A stretch of 64,000 nt of DNA from Sphaerolaimus hirsutus (GCA_964036195.1 OZ038459.1:8491206-8555205), one strand, 5' to 3'. Numbered from the stretch's first letter, positions 49,001-59,261 are shown. The notes: generated by a model not told the origin, from the sequence alone. Made by a program: numbers and translations.

Positions 49001-51939
49001 TAAAGCGGTAATGATACCGGTTTCGGTAGAAGTCCTGCTATTCGTGGGTGATTGTTGTTCTGGAAAGTAATGCAAACCTATTTTGAGTCAGTCAGTGACA
49101 TCAGGGGGTTGAAATTGTAATTGGGGGACGTTCACAGCGCTTATGCAACATTTGTGACACATTCGAATCGTTATTCCCTGTATAGTTTGACGTATTTATG
49201 TTTCGGGACTTCTAATCGCTTGTAGCTCCTAACAACCCAAAAGTGATAGTCAACCGAGAACAAACCTCTCCTAGGCTGCCGATCCAAAGCGTTCCGCTCC
49301 GAGACCGAGCAGCCAAACCGACTGGGCGAGTGCAAAAACTTGGATGATGCCAAACTCACCAAATCAAGATCGTGCCTCGGCGGCAGACAACTCCGAACCC
49401 AAACCAGTGCAGACAATCGCTAAACAGCCTGATTCTGTGTCGAGCATCGGATTCGGGTTTACGGTGTGTTTTCTAAATACCGTATTTTCTCGAATAATCA
49501 CCCGGGGAATTGTTTTCGTCAGACATTCTTGACTATTCGGGGGGGGGGGATTATTATTTCGTCAAAATTTTCAAGCATGTTTCTATCAACTGAGTTCATG
49601 AAATATGCTTTTTTAACAACATAACATGCCATTTTTGTTCAGATTATACACAATAAATTTATCATATGCCTAATGGGGGGGGGGTATTCGAGGGGAAGGG
49701 ACTATTTTTCCCCATTCGTTTAACAGTTGAAATTATTAAAGTCGAGGGAATTATTCGAGTATACACGGTTTCCCATCGCTTCCCCATTTGAAGATCCAAT
49801 ATAAATTCATTTGCCACACGCAGCCCACGCACTCTGCATGCAAGGTGGAAAGCTACAGCAGCATCGTGCAGCTGCCACCCGCGTTGGATAGGTCGCAGGT
49901 GAAGCATAACGAGAACGTTGTGCGGCCTGAAAGAGATGAATGTGCGACAGCCGCCCGCTGCAGCCCAGTGGGCTTCGAGATCAACTCTCCTGACTGTTCA
50001 AGGTGCTGCCGCACTTACGGTTCAAATGGGATTCACTTTCCGGGATCGGGATTGGTTTTTTGAGTTTTCGGGATCGGGATCAGGATTCGTTTTTTGAGAT
50101 TTCGGTATCGCGATTAGGGTTTCGGGATCGGGATTTTGTACACCGTTCTCATATGAAGGATTTTTCTCTGATCTGCCACAAAAATGGTCTAAAAATACCC
50201 TGGATGCCATAAAAGTGACGTAAATTGTAAACTGGAGGTTTTCGTTCACATTTCTTAGTGCGAAGGTCATTTTCTCACTTCTTTATCATTTCCACAAATT
50301 TTTCCGGGATCGGGATTGAGATTTGAGTCACGGGATCGTGATCGGGATCGGGATTGAGGTTTTGGGATCGTGTTCGGGATCCTGTTTGAACCCTAGCCGC
50401 ACTGCTTTGTTGATCCGCTTTTTATTGATCACACCGAAACTATAGTTTTCATAGTTCGGATGAATCACCATCTGCTCCAGTCGTGCTGCCAAGATTGGCG
50501 TCGCAGCACGAGCGCTGCACGTCGCACAGTCAGGCAGGCACGTCTGATACGGCTGGCTCGCGGAATGTGTCGACAAATCACGAAGGAAATGCATCGCCAG
50601 TTTCCAGCGTAGCCCCTGCGGTCGATCAGTTGCCGTCGAGAAGGTTTGGTTCTTGTGGACGCGGCAAAATGTTGGGAGAGCGGAAAGTGCGTCACGGTAA
50701 ACCCGCTGGACAGCCGCACACTGCGCCGCGGAGGCCGCACATTGAAGGAGATAGTATTAGCGATTGTTTAATGGGTTTGTTTCTCTTCTATGTTTGTATT
50801 TCTGCGTCTCAGACCCTGTAAAATGTCCTGAAAAATACCACATGCCCGCTGGAAAAATTCACATTTTGTATGGCTGTTTACAGTTTCGTGCAGGGACGTA
50901 TCCAGGATTTTTGAGCGGGGGGGGGGCTCAGCCCTCCCCATAAAAGTTTGCCTACATAGTGACAGAATAGCGCCATGGCGCCGGCGCCATTCGTAGATGC
51001 CACGCCATGGCGTCATTGGCGCTGGCGCCAGTGCCAGAAACCACTGCATATGTATGTAAATACAGATACATATACGCTGACGGGCCCATTTTGGCAAAAA
51101 TTTTAGGGATTTTTGCATACGGGTACCGATCTACTGATAATTATATGTTTGAGGGGGTGAATGCGCGCATGCGCGCAAAATTTTTGCACAAAACTTGAAA
51201 AATGTATAGGAAAAGTCGTATTTCCCGCGATTTTTTTGGTCTCACCCCGGGAACGGGGGGGGGGCTGCAGCGCGCCCCCCCCTGGATACGTCCTTGGTTT
51301 CGTGCCATTTTACATTTTACACTGTCTGCCAGTTCCCGTCGGGCGCCAGGCATTTTGTTCCTGGCTCCGGACAAAAACAGCGCCAAGCGCCAAAAGCGCT
51401 ATTTCGCTATTACATCACCACATACGGCCCACATTTGCAACCTACCCATGAGTTTTCATTTTACTTATTTTTACTTACCCATATACTTATTTTTAGCCAT
51501 TTTTTACATACTTTTAGCGATTTTTCCCCTTTTCTTCCTTCTATACCTCGGAAAACCCTATATTTTGAACCCCCGCGTACCCCCCCAACCCCCCCCCAAA
51601 AAAAAAAAAATTGTTTCAGCTATCTATCCCTCCGGAGGAACGATTTGCTATCTATATGAACCCCCGCGGGGGTCCAAATCTACAAAACCCCTGTTTCACA
51701 CAGAAAATTCCGACAGTCTCGAAGCTTCCATTGGGGTCCGAAACCCGAGCCCTGCAATCTCTACACAACATTCACTTGATGTTGAACGGTCTCCATTTGA
51801 AGTCAATCGGCCTAGCCAAATCGTAAACTGGATTGCTATTGAAGTGGCTGAATTTGTCAGAAATGTTCCAAATGCACCTTTTTCTAAATCAACTAGGGTT
51901 GTTACAAGTGTGTCGAAGGAGCTCGGTTTATCAGTGTAA
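37059..51939 (+). CDS. Unrecognised 19-exon protein gene (about 1051 aa)
   Basis: Exons: 37059-37310, 37361-37471, 37606-37757, 40673-40832, 41891-42028, 42182-42282, 42962-43049, 44316-44498, 44788-44871, 44955-45012, 45085-45341, 45427-45576, 46331-46528, 48230-48338, 48654-48883, 49275-49463, 49824-50002, 50494-50774, 51704-51939 (TAA). All phases agree. The N-terminal 340 residues look beta-rich, with repeated GTVTSLQSGTILVDAG, GRVLGTDQLSVV and YECRVQ/QIKLRDIGL stretches that could be small barrel folds (cold-shock, S1 or Tudor-like; not proven). The middle is low complexity and Pro/Gln/Ser rich (LPHPLPLPQQPAQM, HPLAPSMAPTLAP). The last exon ends in a compact motif, QIVNWIAIEVAEFVRN then APFSKST and KELGLSV, which recurs at 59121-59261. 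Exons 1, 5 and 18 have alternative boundaries. It could be two genes, the second starting at ATG 44316. No function is proposed. Confidence 0.75.
37982..39023. mobile_element. hAT-like MITE, GGGACGTA family, carrying a nested element
   Basis: Left CAAGGACGTAGTCAGG; the right end CCTGGCTATGTC...CCTG is split by the element at 38408-39011. Flanks CTAGGAGC and CTTGGAGC agree at seven of eight positions. Confidence 0.7.
38408..39011. mobile_element. hAT-like element with CCGTTTTCCG iterations
   Basis: Ends TAGGGTGTCAAATTTCCG and TTTTTCGACACCCTA with a perfect 8-bp duplication GCTATGTC (38400-38407 and 39012-39019). The interior iterates TTTCCGTTTTCCG. It is inserted in the right end of an older GGGACGTA MITE (37982-39023). 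It lies in intron 3 of the 19-exon gene. Confidence 0.9.
39086..40537. mobile_element. hAT-like element, TAGGGTTGG termini, with nested insertions
   Basis: The outer copy starts TAGGGTTGGAAAAAAACG and ends CATCGGCCAACCCAA, with the duplication AGTAAGAC at 39078-39085 and 40538-40545. A GGGACGTA MITE is nested at 39169-39597 (duplication TCAACATA), and a second TAGGGTTGG end sits near 39866. The subterminal blocks iterate ACGTTTTTTTT. Confidence 0.8.
41106..41817. mobile_element. hAT-like element, TAGGGTTGG termini
   Basis: Ends TAGGGTTGGCCGATG and TTTTTTCAACCCTA with a perfect 8-bp duplication GCTCTTAC (41098-41105 and 41818-41825). Central sequence matches 39086-40537 in the opposite orientation. 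Confidence 0.9.
42029..42181. mobile_element. Introner-like foldback = intron 5 of the 19-exon gene
   Basis: The 153-bp intron opens CAG|GTGCCACTCCCAGACCCTG and closes GTGGGAGTGCCCCCAG|AGCAGC. The phase-0 reading is YECRVQ|SSVNSNFL. The arms hold AAATGTCAAATGTCATGC and its complement. A competing model uses the donor AA|GTATGAGT at 42010 with an acceptor two bases downstream (CAGAG|C); it also stays in frame (YASN|SVNSN) and would put the element 19 bp inside the intron. Confidence 0.75.
43279..43990. mobile_element. hAT-like element with TACCGTACCG iterations
   Basis: Ends TAGGGTGGCAGAATTTACCG and CGTCTGCCACCCTA with a perfect 8-bp duplication CTGGTAGC (43271-43278 and 43991-43998). Both subterminal blocks iterate TTTACCGTACCGTACCG. 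It lies in intron 7 of the 19-exon gene. Confidence 0.9.
44515..44660. mobile_element. Introner-family foldback inside intron 8 of the 19-exon gene
   Basis: Left CCAGTCTCCGCACCCTGTAA, right TTACAGGGTGCGTGGATAGC. It shares the CACCCTGTAAAA subterminal motif with the intron-sized copies but lies in the middle of a 289-bp intron. Confidence 0.5.
46549..46963. mobile_element. CACACTAGTT foldback element
   Basis: Left CCCACACACGCTAGTTGACA and right TGTCAACTAGCGTGCGTGGG are near-perfect complements. The arms hold two unrelated internal palindromes: GTCAACTGGTTCCGTTCC against its complement, and iterated CCGCACAT/CCGCATTTCGGC against complements. It lies in intron 13 of the 19-exon gene. Confidence 0.75.
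47744..48166. mobile_element. hAT-like MITE, GGGACGTA family
   Basis: Ends CAGGGCCGTATCCAGG and CCTGGATACGTCCCTG with a perfect 8-bp duplication CTCCAGTC (47736-47743 and 48167-48174). It ends 63 bp before exon 14 of the 19-exon gene. Confidence 0.9.
50016..50395. mobile_element. hAT-like MITE with GGGATC iterations
   Basis: Ends TACGGTTCAAATGGGATTC and ATCCTGTTTGAACCCTA with a perfect 8-bp duplication GCCGCACT (50008-50015 and 50396-50403). It begins 13 bp after the donor of exon 17 of the 19-exon gene. Confidence 0.88.
50811..51330. mobile_element. Introner-family foldback split by a GGGACGTA MITE
   Basis: Left TCTCAGACCCTGTAAAATGT and right CATTTTACACTGTCTGCC are the arms of an introner-family copy in the last intron of the 19-exon gene. 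A MITE at 50891-51296 with duplication GTTTCGTG (50883-50890 and 51297-51304) splits it. Confidence 0.65.
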
Positions 51940-52856
51940 ATATTGTTTGTTTTTTTGTTGAGAATGATAAGAATGTGACATTGTGGTGTTGCATGTTCAA
52001 ATATATACCGTATTACCTCGAATTATCCCCCCCCTTGAATAAACCCCCCCCCCCTCGAATTAACCCCCCCTCAAATTTTGCTGGCGAAATAATAAACCCC
52101 CATGGGGGTATTTCGAGGTAATACGGTATGCAAATATTATAGCGTACCTCACACATGTATTGATTAAGTAGTTTGAGTGGCCTTAGTGTCAGTGTCAATG
52201 GATCAAGCTTTGTCAATGCGTAAGATTACTATCACATTTTCCGTTCCTATTTGTAAAAAAATCGCCGCCAGTACTACCCAAGTGTCATTTAAATCGGAAA
52301 TTCAATATCGCTGCCACTTTTAGCGTATTTCTCGCGTTAACAGTCTGACGTTTTGCGTAGCATTAAAATTTTAGTCTGTTTCTGTATTATATTTATGTCC
52401 AATTAGACTGGCTGTACAGTTTTCTAATGTCTACCGATATTTCGCATTTAATATTTGTATCTCGTGAATATATTTCTGTTCAATTTTACCATTACACATG
52501 GCGTGGGTACCGTGCTGAAGGCTTGTTTGTCAGAATTGGAACGGTATAGCACTTCGAGAATCGATATCGATAACTTTAAAGCAGGGACGTAGCCAGAATT
52601 TTTGAGGGACGTAGCCAGGATTTTTGAGGGACGTAGCCAGGATTTTTTGGCTTCAGCATTGTTATCTTCATCAAAAATTAATAACTTTTTCCCCAGTGAT
52701 GTGTGCTCAAAATGTATCCATTGTCAAACTGATGCCACGAGCTTCCAATTCAGTATCCAAATATCATTTCTCAGTAGGTGCAGTGACAATGCTTGCAAAT
52801 GCAATTGGTTATAGTTGACCAACATCATTAGCTTGCTCCAACACAGCGCCAAGTAT

Positions 52857-54299
52857 TAGGGTGTAAACTAAGTTTCTTACATTTTTTGCGATCACATTTT
52901 TGCGTCCCATTCTGTTGTACATTGGCCGATTTTGATGCCGTTTGAGTATGTTGGGCTTAGGGGTCTAGGCTATGACCAATTGTTTTGGTTTGCTCAAATA
53001 CCCCCCAGTCCAGAGATAAGGGGTCTATAAAAAGGTGGTCATTTGCGAAATTTTTGGGTGTCGCTCAGAAAACGCTAACTTTGCACATCAATAACGCGAC
53101 TATTTGTGAACCGATTTTAGTCATTTAACTTTTAAAATGATCACAAATGTTTGGAGAATCGATTTCTGTTGTCAAGTCAGTGATAGACAACTGTGTATAT
53201 ATCGATTTGGCCCATTTTCTGAATGCAAAATTTCTCAATAAATTGTTCTTGTGAACATGCTATCTTATTCTTCTTATCGAGAGAAACTCAAAAATCAAAA
53301 AATAAGATCGATGTCTCTTTCCAATCAAAAGTTATAGCACTTCAAAGTTCCGCCTCCCAACCATACAATTAACTGCATGCTGCATGAACTGCAAACTGCA
53401 TGAACTGCAAACTGCATGAACTGCAAACTGCATGAACAATGATGCATGCAAATTCAAAACTCCATTTTTCGACCATTTCTCAACCGATTTTCGCCAATGA
53501 ACACTTAAAATGATCAGAATAACCTGAAGATTGTATTTTTATTCTCAGATCATCCATACATATTTTCATCATGATTTTTTCATTCAAGAGTTCGCATTAT
53601 TTCGTTGTGTGTAGCATCTGATAAGACATATACATAATCTAAGAACGAAATTACGATCTTCAGGTTATTCTGATCATTTTAAGTGTTCATTGGCGAAAAT
53701 CGGTTAAGAAATTGTCGAAATATGGAGTTTTGAATTTGCATGCATCATTGTTCATGCAGTTAATTGTATGGTTGGGAGGCGGAAATTTTAAGTGCTATAA
53801 CTTTTGATTGGAAAGATATATCGATCTTATTTGTTGATTTTTGAGTTTCTCTCGATCAGGAGTATAAGATAGCATGTTCACAAAAAAAAATTTATCGAGA
53901 AATTTTGCATTCAGAAAATGGGCCAAATCGATATAGGTACACACAATTGTATATCACCGATTTGACAACAGAAATGGATTCTCCAAACATTTCTGATAAT
54001 TTTAAAAATTGAATGACTAAAATCGGTTCACAAAAAGCCGAGTTATTGATGTGCAAAGTTAGCGTTTTATGAGCGACACCCAAAAATTTCGCAAATGTCC
54101 ACCTTTTTATAGACCCCCCTTATCTCAGGACTGGGGGATTATTCGAGCAAACCAAAACAATTCTTCATAGCCCAGACCCCAAACCCCAACATACTCGAAC
54201 GGCATCAAAATCGGCCTATGTACAACAGAATGGGACGCAGGAATGTGCATTTCTATGAGATCGTTAAAAATGTAAGAAACCTAGTTTACACCCTAATAC
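52857..54299. mobile_element. 1.44-kb foldback element, TAGGGTGTAAACT termini
   Basis: Left TTAGGGTGTAAACTAAGTTT and right AAACCTAGTTTACACCCTAA are near-perfect complements. Pairing runs through almost the whole element, for example TCAACCGATTTTCGCCAATG against the inverted CATTGGCGAAAATCGGTTAA near 53690. No clear target-site duplication was found and no coding frame is seen. Confidence 0.8.
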
Positions 54300-54796
54300 A
54301 TCAGTGCTAGCATTGGTGGTGACAAGTTTTTTCCTTTCCGTCTTCCGTAAGAATATTTTGTTAATATCTAGTGGGGCCAATACCGGATATTTAGCAAAAT
54401 ACTGAATATCGATATCGTATAGTGATATCGTTCCAACCCTGTTCTTCCCAGATATTTACATTTTCGTTATTGCCACCATGCGTTGCCGCTCCATTACGGT
54501 TGAGAATTTCAAGCTGTTGGGTTTCTGATCGGTATCGGGTCGGGTCAGATTTTCACGTTAAGGATTTTGTAACCTGTCAGGGAATAAATAATCAGATAAC
54601 AGGTTGAACAACCATGTGAAATATCGGTATCAGGCTTTAGCTCTGACAACTTGCTCACTGGCATTTGTGTTTTCAATGAATTGAGTTATCCGATTTCAAA
54701 CAGAAATGTGACAATTGTGTCAGCCATTTATCAATCAGGGTCCTCCAAATTTGGATTTTCTTTAATCTTACGGTTGACGCATTCGATTTATTTACA

Positions 54797-55204
54797 TATG
54801 GCCGCGTTTACAGCTTTTTTGTGACGACTCGACAACACCAAAAAGTTCAATAAGTTGAGTAAAAAAAGTTCCATAAACATAAAAAAGTGGTGAACAATAC
54901 ATTCTACCAGTCTTCCTTATGCATGTCAAATTGCAGAATCATGCTTGTAGCCCGAGAGTTATAGATGTTGAAAAATTTTGCCGTTGTCGTCGGCTTGTCG
55001 GATGCTGACCGACAACGACAAAAATTTTCAAACGTCTATAACTCTTGAGCTGCAAGCACGATTCTACAAATAGACTTGCATATTAGCCTAGGTAGAATGT
55101 ATTGTTGATCACTTTTTCTCATGAATACGGAACCGTTTTAATCAACTGATAAAAATTTTTAGTGTTGTCGAGTCGTCACGAAAGAATCCGTGTAAACGCG
55201 GCCT
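54797..55204. mobile_element. Foldback, GTTTACACGG/GACGACTCGAC family
   Basis: Left GGCCGCGTTTACAGC and right GTGTAAACGCGGCC, with inner TGTGACGACTCGACAA and its complement. Homologous to 18291-18699. Confidence 0.75.
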
Positions 55205-55227
55205 ATCGTAATGCACCCACTGCCCAC

Positions 55228-55457
55228 AGGTGGCAGTCCCAAGCCCTGTAAAGTGTAAAGTAAAGTGTCAAATGTAAAGTCAAATGCAAAGTAAAGTGTC
55301 AAATGTAAAGTCAAATGCAAAGTAAACTGTCAATAGTCATGCAAAGTTCAGTAATAAAATATTTTCTTTTTTGTTTTGATTGACACTTTACTTTGCATTT
55401 GACTTTACATTTGACACTTTACTTTACACTTTACAGGGCTTGGGACTGCCACCTGGT
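55228..55457. mobile_element. Introner-family foldback, intergenic copy
   Basis: Left CAGGTGGCAGTCCCAAGCCC and right GGGCTTGGGACTGCCACCTG are perfect 20-bp complements. The arms iterate AAAGTAAAGTGTCAAATGT. This copy keeps the symmetric CCACCTG right end, unlike the intron copies, which end CCCCAG, CCCCTG or CACCTG. Confidence 0.8.
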
Positions 55458-56851
55458 GATGGAAGGGCGCCATGGCACCATATTTTTTGAATGCCGCTTG
55501 GTGGCCTTATCTAACGCTGCGCACTTTCAAGATAACGCCATCGTAGTTTTATTAACGGCGCCAGTTTGGCGCCATTTTTTTAAGAGCCCCATGTCTAGTG
55601 ATGCGAAAAGCGCCAGACATTTGGCGCCAAGCGCCAAAAGCGCCATGGCGCTTTTCAAGCTTTAGCGCCAAGCGCCAGAGGCGCCACAGCAAATTGGCGC
55701 CAAGCGCCAAAAGCGCCATGGCGCTTTCCCGAACCTTAGCGCCAAGCGCCAAGCGCCAAAGGCGCCAGGAGCCCATGGCGCCAAGCGCCAATGGCGCCAG
55801 CGCCAAAATGATTTTGCTTTTAATGGTACAGGTGAGACACAGTACCATTTTCTTCAATTTCGATAACTTGCGTTGCCGTGTGTCGATAACTTGTGCACCA
55901 GGTGACAGTAACCGAAAAAAATTCGCCTCAAGGTTAGCTTAGCCGGTCTGGGTGAGATAGCTGGCCGAATGGGGTGGTAATACCAGCCCAGCCTCCCCCC
56001 CACCATTGGAGACCATGCATGCCTGCAGTTCCATGAGAAAAGTGAGCACACACTACTCTGATATCCAATATACTGCATCAATAACAAAACAGGACAATTT
56101 TAAATCTCATCACATTGTTGTAACATTCTTTATACAAAGAAGCAGTGAAAATACCAATCACTATAAACAATTAGAAGTGGGAATGCAGAATGTAGATTCT
56201 AGAATGTAAATGTTTTGCAGAATTGCATTTTACACAGATCTTTCTGCATCAATTAATGCAGAAAATTGTCAACTATGTGGCGCATTTTGGGCGCTTTTAA
56301 AAACACTAGCGCCAATGCGCCAAGCGCCAAAAGCGCCATGGCGCTTTTCAAAAGTCCAGCGCCAAGCGCCAATGGCGCCACAGCAAAATGGCGCCAAGCG
56401 CCAAAAGCGCCATGGCGCTTTTTGCTTTGGCGCTAGCGCCAGGCGCCAGCGCCATGGCGCTTTCACATCACTACCCATGTCCCTTTGATGTTTGGTGCCT
56501 TTTTCCTGCATATTCCCCATCACTAACACCCTTTTAACTACTTACACTCCTGGGAAAAAGTCTTCATTCTCCTGATCTGGAACAAAAAAAAATCAATGGG
56601 ATAAAGACTTTTTTGTAACAGTATTGAGAAATTTCTGTCATTCATTCGTGCAGCCGGGCCGTGCGGTTGGCGCGGCTTCACAGAGTCGAAAATGTCAGGC
56701 GTTGGCGGTGATCCCAGCGAGAACGAATTGGATCGGAAACTTAAAATGCGATTTACTCAAAATCGCATTTTGTGGACTAGTCGACTTCTAGAAGTAGACG
56801 CCTCAATTGTCAAAATTCCATGTCTACCCTGGCCGAGAAAATGTGTATTAT

Positions 56852-57121
56852 ACCTATTGGCGCACCGCACACTGAAATTTTGCGTTCAGCGTTCGAACGT
56901 TTTTGCACGCTGAACTACAAACGCTGAAATCAAAATCTAAAGAACAGAACGTTTTTAATGCGCAAAAAACGCAGCTCGCATGCAAATTACGCGAAATACT
57001 GCAAATTCCGAACTTTTACGCTTTAAAAACGCTGTGTTCGTTAGATTTTGATTTCAGCGTTTGTAATTCAGCGTGCGAAAACGTTCGAACGCTGAACGCA
57101 AAATTTCAGTGTGCGGTGCGG
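56852..57121. mobile_element. CACACTG-ended palindrome
   Basis: Left GGCGCACCGCACACTGAAAT and right ATTTCAGTGTGCGGTGCGGC pair over almost the full length (GCGTTCAGCGTTCGAACG inside). The ends resemble the CACACTAGTT group (GCRC...CACACT) but with GAAAT in place of AGTT. Confidence 0.65.
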
Positions 57122-57165
57122 CATTCACTGTTTGCAGAAAGCATTGATCGCTGCCAGGCTGCGAG

Positions 57166-59043
57166 TAGGGTGTCAAAAAATTTTTTTTACGGAAAACGGA
57201 AAACGGAAAGGTAAAATTTTTTAACTTTACGGAAAACGGAAAGGTAAAAAAAAATTTCTGCCGGAAAACGGAAAACGGAAAGGTAAAAAAATTTCACTCA
57301 GCGGAAAACGGAAAACGGAAAGGTAAAAAAAAATTGTCAGCCGGAAAACGGAAAACGGAAAAATGAAATGCCGGAAAACGGAAAACGGAAAGCAAAATTT
57401 TCACGGAAACGGAAAAAAATAAAGTGAAATTAGCACGGTAATAGACAAATTTTCAGAAGGAAAACCTGCATGCAGGTTTGCCTGTTTGGCTTTGATTGTG
57501 GTAGCTGTACATTCTGCAACTATGGATCATGCCTGTAACTTCACTTGTAGTTCAAGCTTAACTGAACCAACAAAAAATCATCAAGAAGTAGTCATAGTGG
57601 CCATAGGAAAGGAAACACTACGACAATTTCACAGTCTAGAAGCAGTGGGAATCACTGATGACCCCTATGCAAGAGAGTATCAGTGACCTGCCCACGGGAA
57701 AAGCAGAAGCCTTGGTGCGGTTTAAATCACTGATAAGAAGATTCAACAAAGATCCAAACTTATTCGAACAATACCGTAAAGTTTTTGATGACCAACTAGA
57801 AAAGGGAATAATTGAGATCTGTGACAACAAAACAAACAACAAGGGGATTCATTACCTGCCACACCAGCCAGTAATCACGCCGGGCAAATCGACGTCATGC
57901 AGAATTGTGTACAATGGGTTGGCAGGTAAGCCCAGTTTCAACGAGTGCCTTTTTAGAGGACCAATTACAACACCATTAGCACTGGGCCTACTCCTGAGGT
58001 TCAGGGCAGGCAATCTAGCATTGATTGCTGATATTGAAAAGGCATTTTTGCAAATAGGATTGCATGACCAAGCTAGAGACTACACATGATTTTTCTGGCT
58101 GAAAGATGCCTCAAAACCAGTAACTGAAAATAACTTAATAGTACTTCGTTTTAAAACGCATACTGTTTGGACTTGTCTGCAGCCCAGCAATTTTGGGAGC
58201 AGTCAAAAAAATACCATTTAAATGTGACAATAAACAACATGAATGAATATGAAGAAAATGAAGGGGAATGAAACCAGTTGGCAATGATAATAAACAACAT
58301 TTACGTCGATAACTTCATCATGAGTGTCATGATTGAAGTTGAAGCTTTAGAACTATATTACAACGTCAAAGCTTTATTTAACCAATGTTCTATGAACATG
58401 AGGGAATGGCTGTCAAGTGCCAGATCAGTCATGAATGAAATAGCAGAAAACTACAGGAGTCCAAAGGTGAATAAAATTGTCGCAGTAATGGGCATGAAAT
58501 AAAATCACCAAACGGACATGCTGGCAATATCAACACCAAAATTGCAAATTGACAGCATCACAACACCAACCAGACGAAACTTGAATAAATTATTGGTGTC
58601 AGCATATGACCCAATTGGGTTCACAGCACCTGTTTCACTGACCCTGAAATCCCAGTTGTCAATGCTGCTCCAAGAGACAAAAACAACACAATGGGATGAG
58701 CCAATTGAAGATAAATACAGATTGGAAAAACAATGGAAAAATGCCATAAAACTGAAAATCGAGCCAGAAAATGGAAAAATGGCCTGTTAAAACGGAAACG
58801 GAAAGGTAAAAATTTTTCAGCCGGAAAACGGAAAAATAGGCCGGAAAAACGGAAACGGAAAGGTAAAAAATTTTCAGCTGCCGGAAAACGGAAAACGGAA
58901 AGGTAAAAAATTTTCGGCTGCCGGAAAACGGAAAACGGAAAGGTAAAAAATTTTTGGCTGCCGGAAAACGGAAAACGGAAAGGTAAAAAATTTTCCTGCG
59001 GAAAGGCGGAAACGGAAAACGGAAACGGAAATTTGACACCCTA
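57166..59043 (+). mobile_element. TIR element carrying a BEL/Pao pol remnant
   Basis: Ends TAGGGTGTCAAAAAA and ATTTGACACCCTA with a perfect 8-bp duplication GCTGCGAG (57158-57165 and 59044-59051). Both subterminal blocks iterate CCGGAAAACGGAAAACGG. The middle (about 57480-58790, +) is a BEL/Pao-type pol fragment: YLPHQPVITPGKSTSCR, then NECLFRGPITTPLALGLLL and ALIADIEKAFLQIGL of the reverse transcriptase, an in-frame stop at 58087-58089, IYVDNFIMSV (the YVDD-like box region), and LLVSAYDPIGFTAPVSLTLK. It lacks integrase and LTRs. It is dead as a retrotransposon. The LTR element may have inserted in the TIR element and decayed, or the TIR element may have captured it. Confidence 0.8.
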
Positions 59044-59120
59044 GCTGCGAGTGACTCTGGCGCTGTGTGTCACGTCACGTGAACAGTTTCGTACATGTCA
59101 ATTCACCCGATCTTTTTCAG

Positions 59121-59261
59121 TTGACTGACGGCGCGCGAAGTGAAATCGTCAACTGGATTGCTGACCAGGTGGTGAAGTTTGTCCGACATGAAAAAGATGC
59201 GCCCTTCGCTGAAAGCACCAACATGCTAATGAGAACAGCAAAAGAACTTTACCAGCTGTGA
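59121..59261 (+). pseudogene. Second copy of the terminal exon of the 19-exon gene
   Basis: After the acceptor TTTTTCAG the frame reads EIVNWIADQVVKFVRHEKDAPF, AEST and AKELYQL to TGA at 59259-59261 (shown in parts). It matches the end of the 19-exon gene (QIVNWIAIEVAEFVRN, APFSKST, KELGLSV) in order and spacing, with about half of the residues identical and a shared stop position. No other exon of a paralogous gene was recognised between 51940 and 59120. It may be an alternative 3' exon of the upstream gene, the remnant of a tandem duplicate whose other exons were lost to insertions, or the last exon of a gene I could not assemble. The open frame and good acceptor argue it may still be used; pseudogene is only the default label. 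Confidence 0.5.

Larger units (their letters stand above)
51940..59120. other. Repeat-filled interval after the 19-exon gene
   Basis: Contents: a TACCGTATTT MITE (52008-52129), a threefold tandem of a MITE end (52585-52648), a 1.44-kb palindrome (52857-54299), foldbacks at 54797-55204 and 55228-55457, GCGCCATGG-type repeats (about 55452-55815 and 56280-56475), a CACACTG-ended palindrome (56852-57121) and the BEL/Pao-bearing element (57166-59043). A possible short coding piece follows an acceptor-like CAG at 56645-56660 (frame including MSGVGGDPSENELDRKL), but no partner exon was found. Confidence 0.55.

Noticed and set aside
51202..51703. Upstream part of a 245-codon frame that ends at 51939
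   Set aside because: Only 51704-51939 is coding; the upstream part runs through a MITE end and C-runs and is preceded by an in-phase splice acceptor at 51703.
55552..55942. Frames of 101-114 codons on both strands
   Set aside because: Translations of GGCGCCAAGCGCC repeats without any family resemblance.
56692..56913. 73-codon frame starting MSGVGGDPSENELDRK as a gene
   Set aside because: It runs directly into a palindromic element, and no adjoining exon or family match was found.
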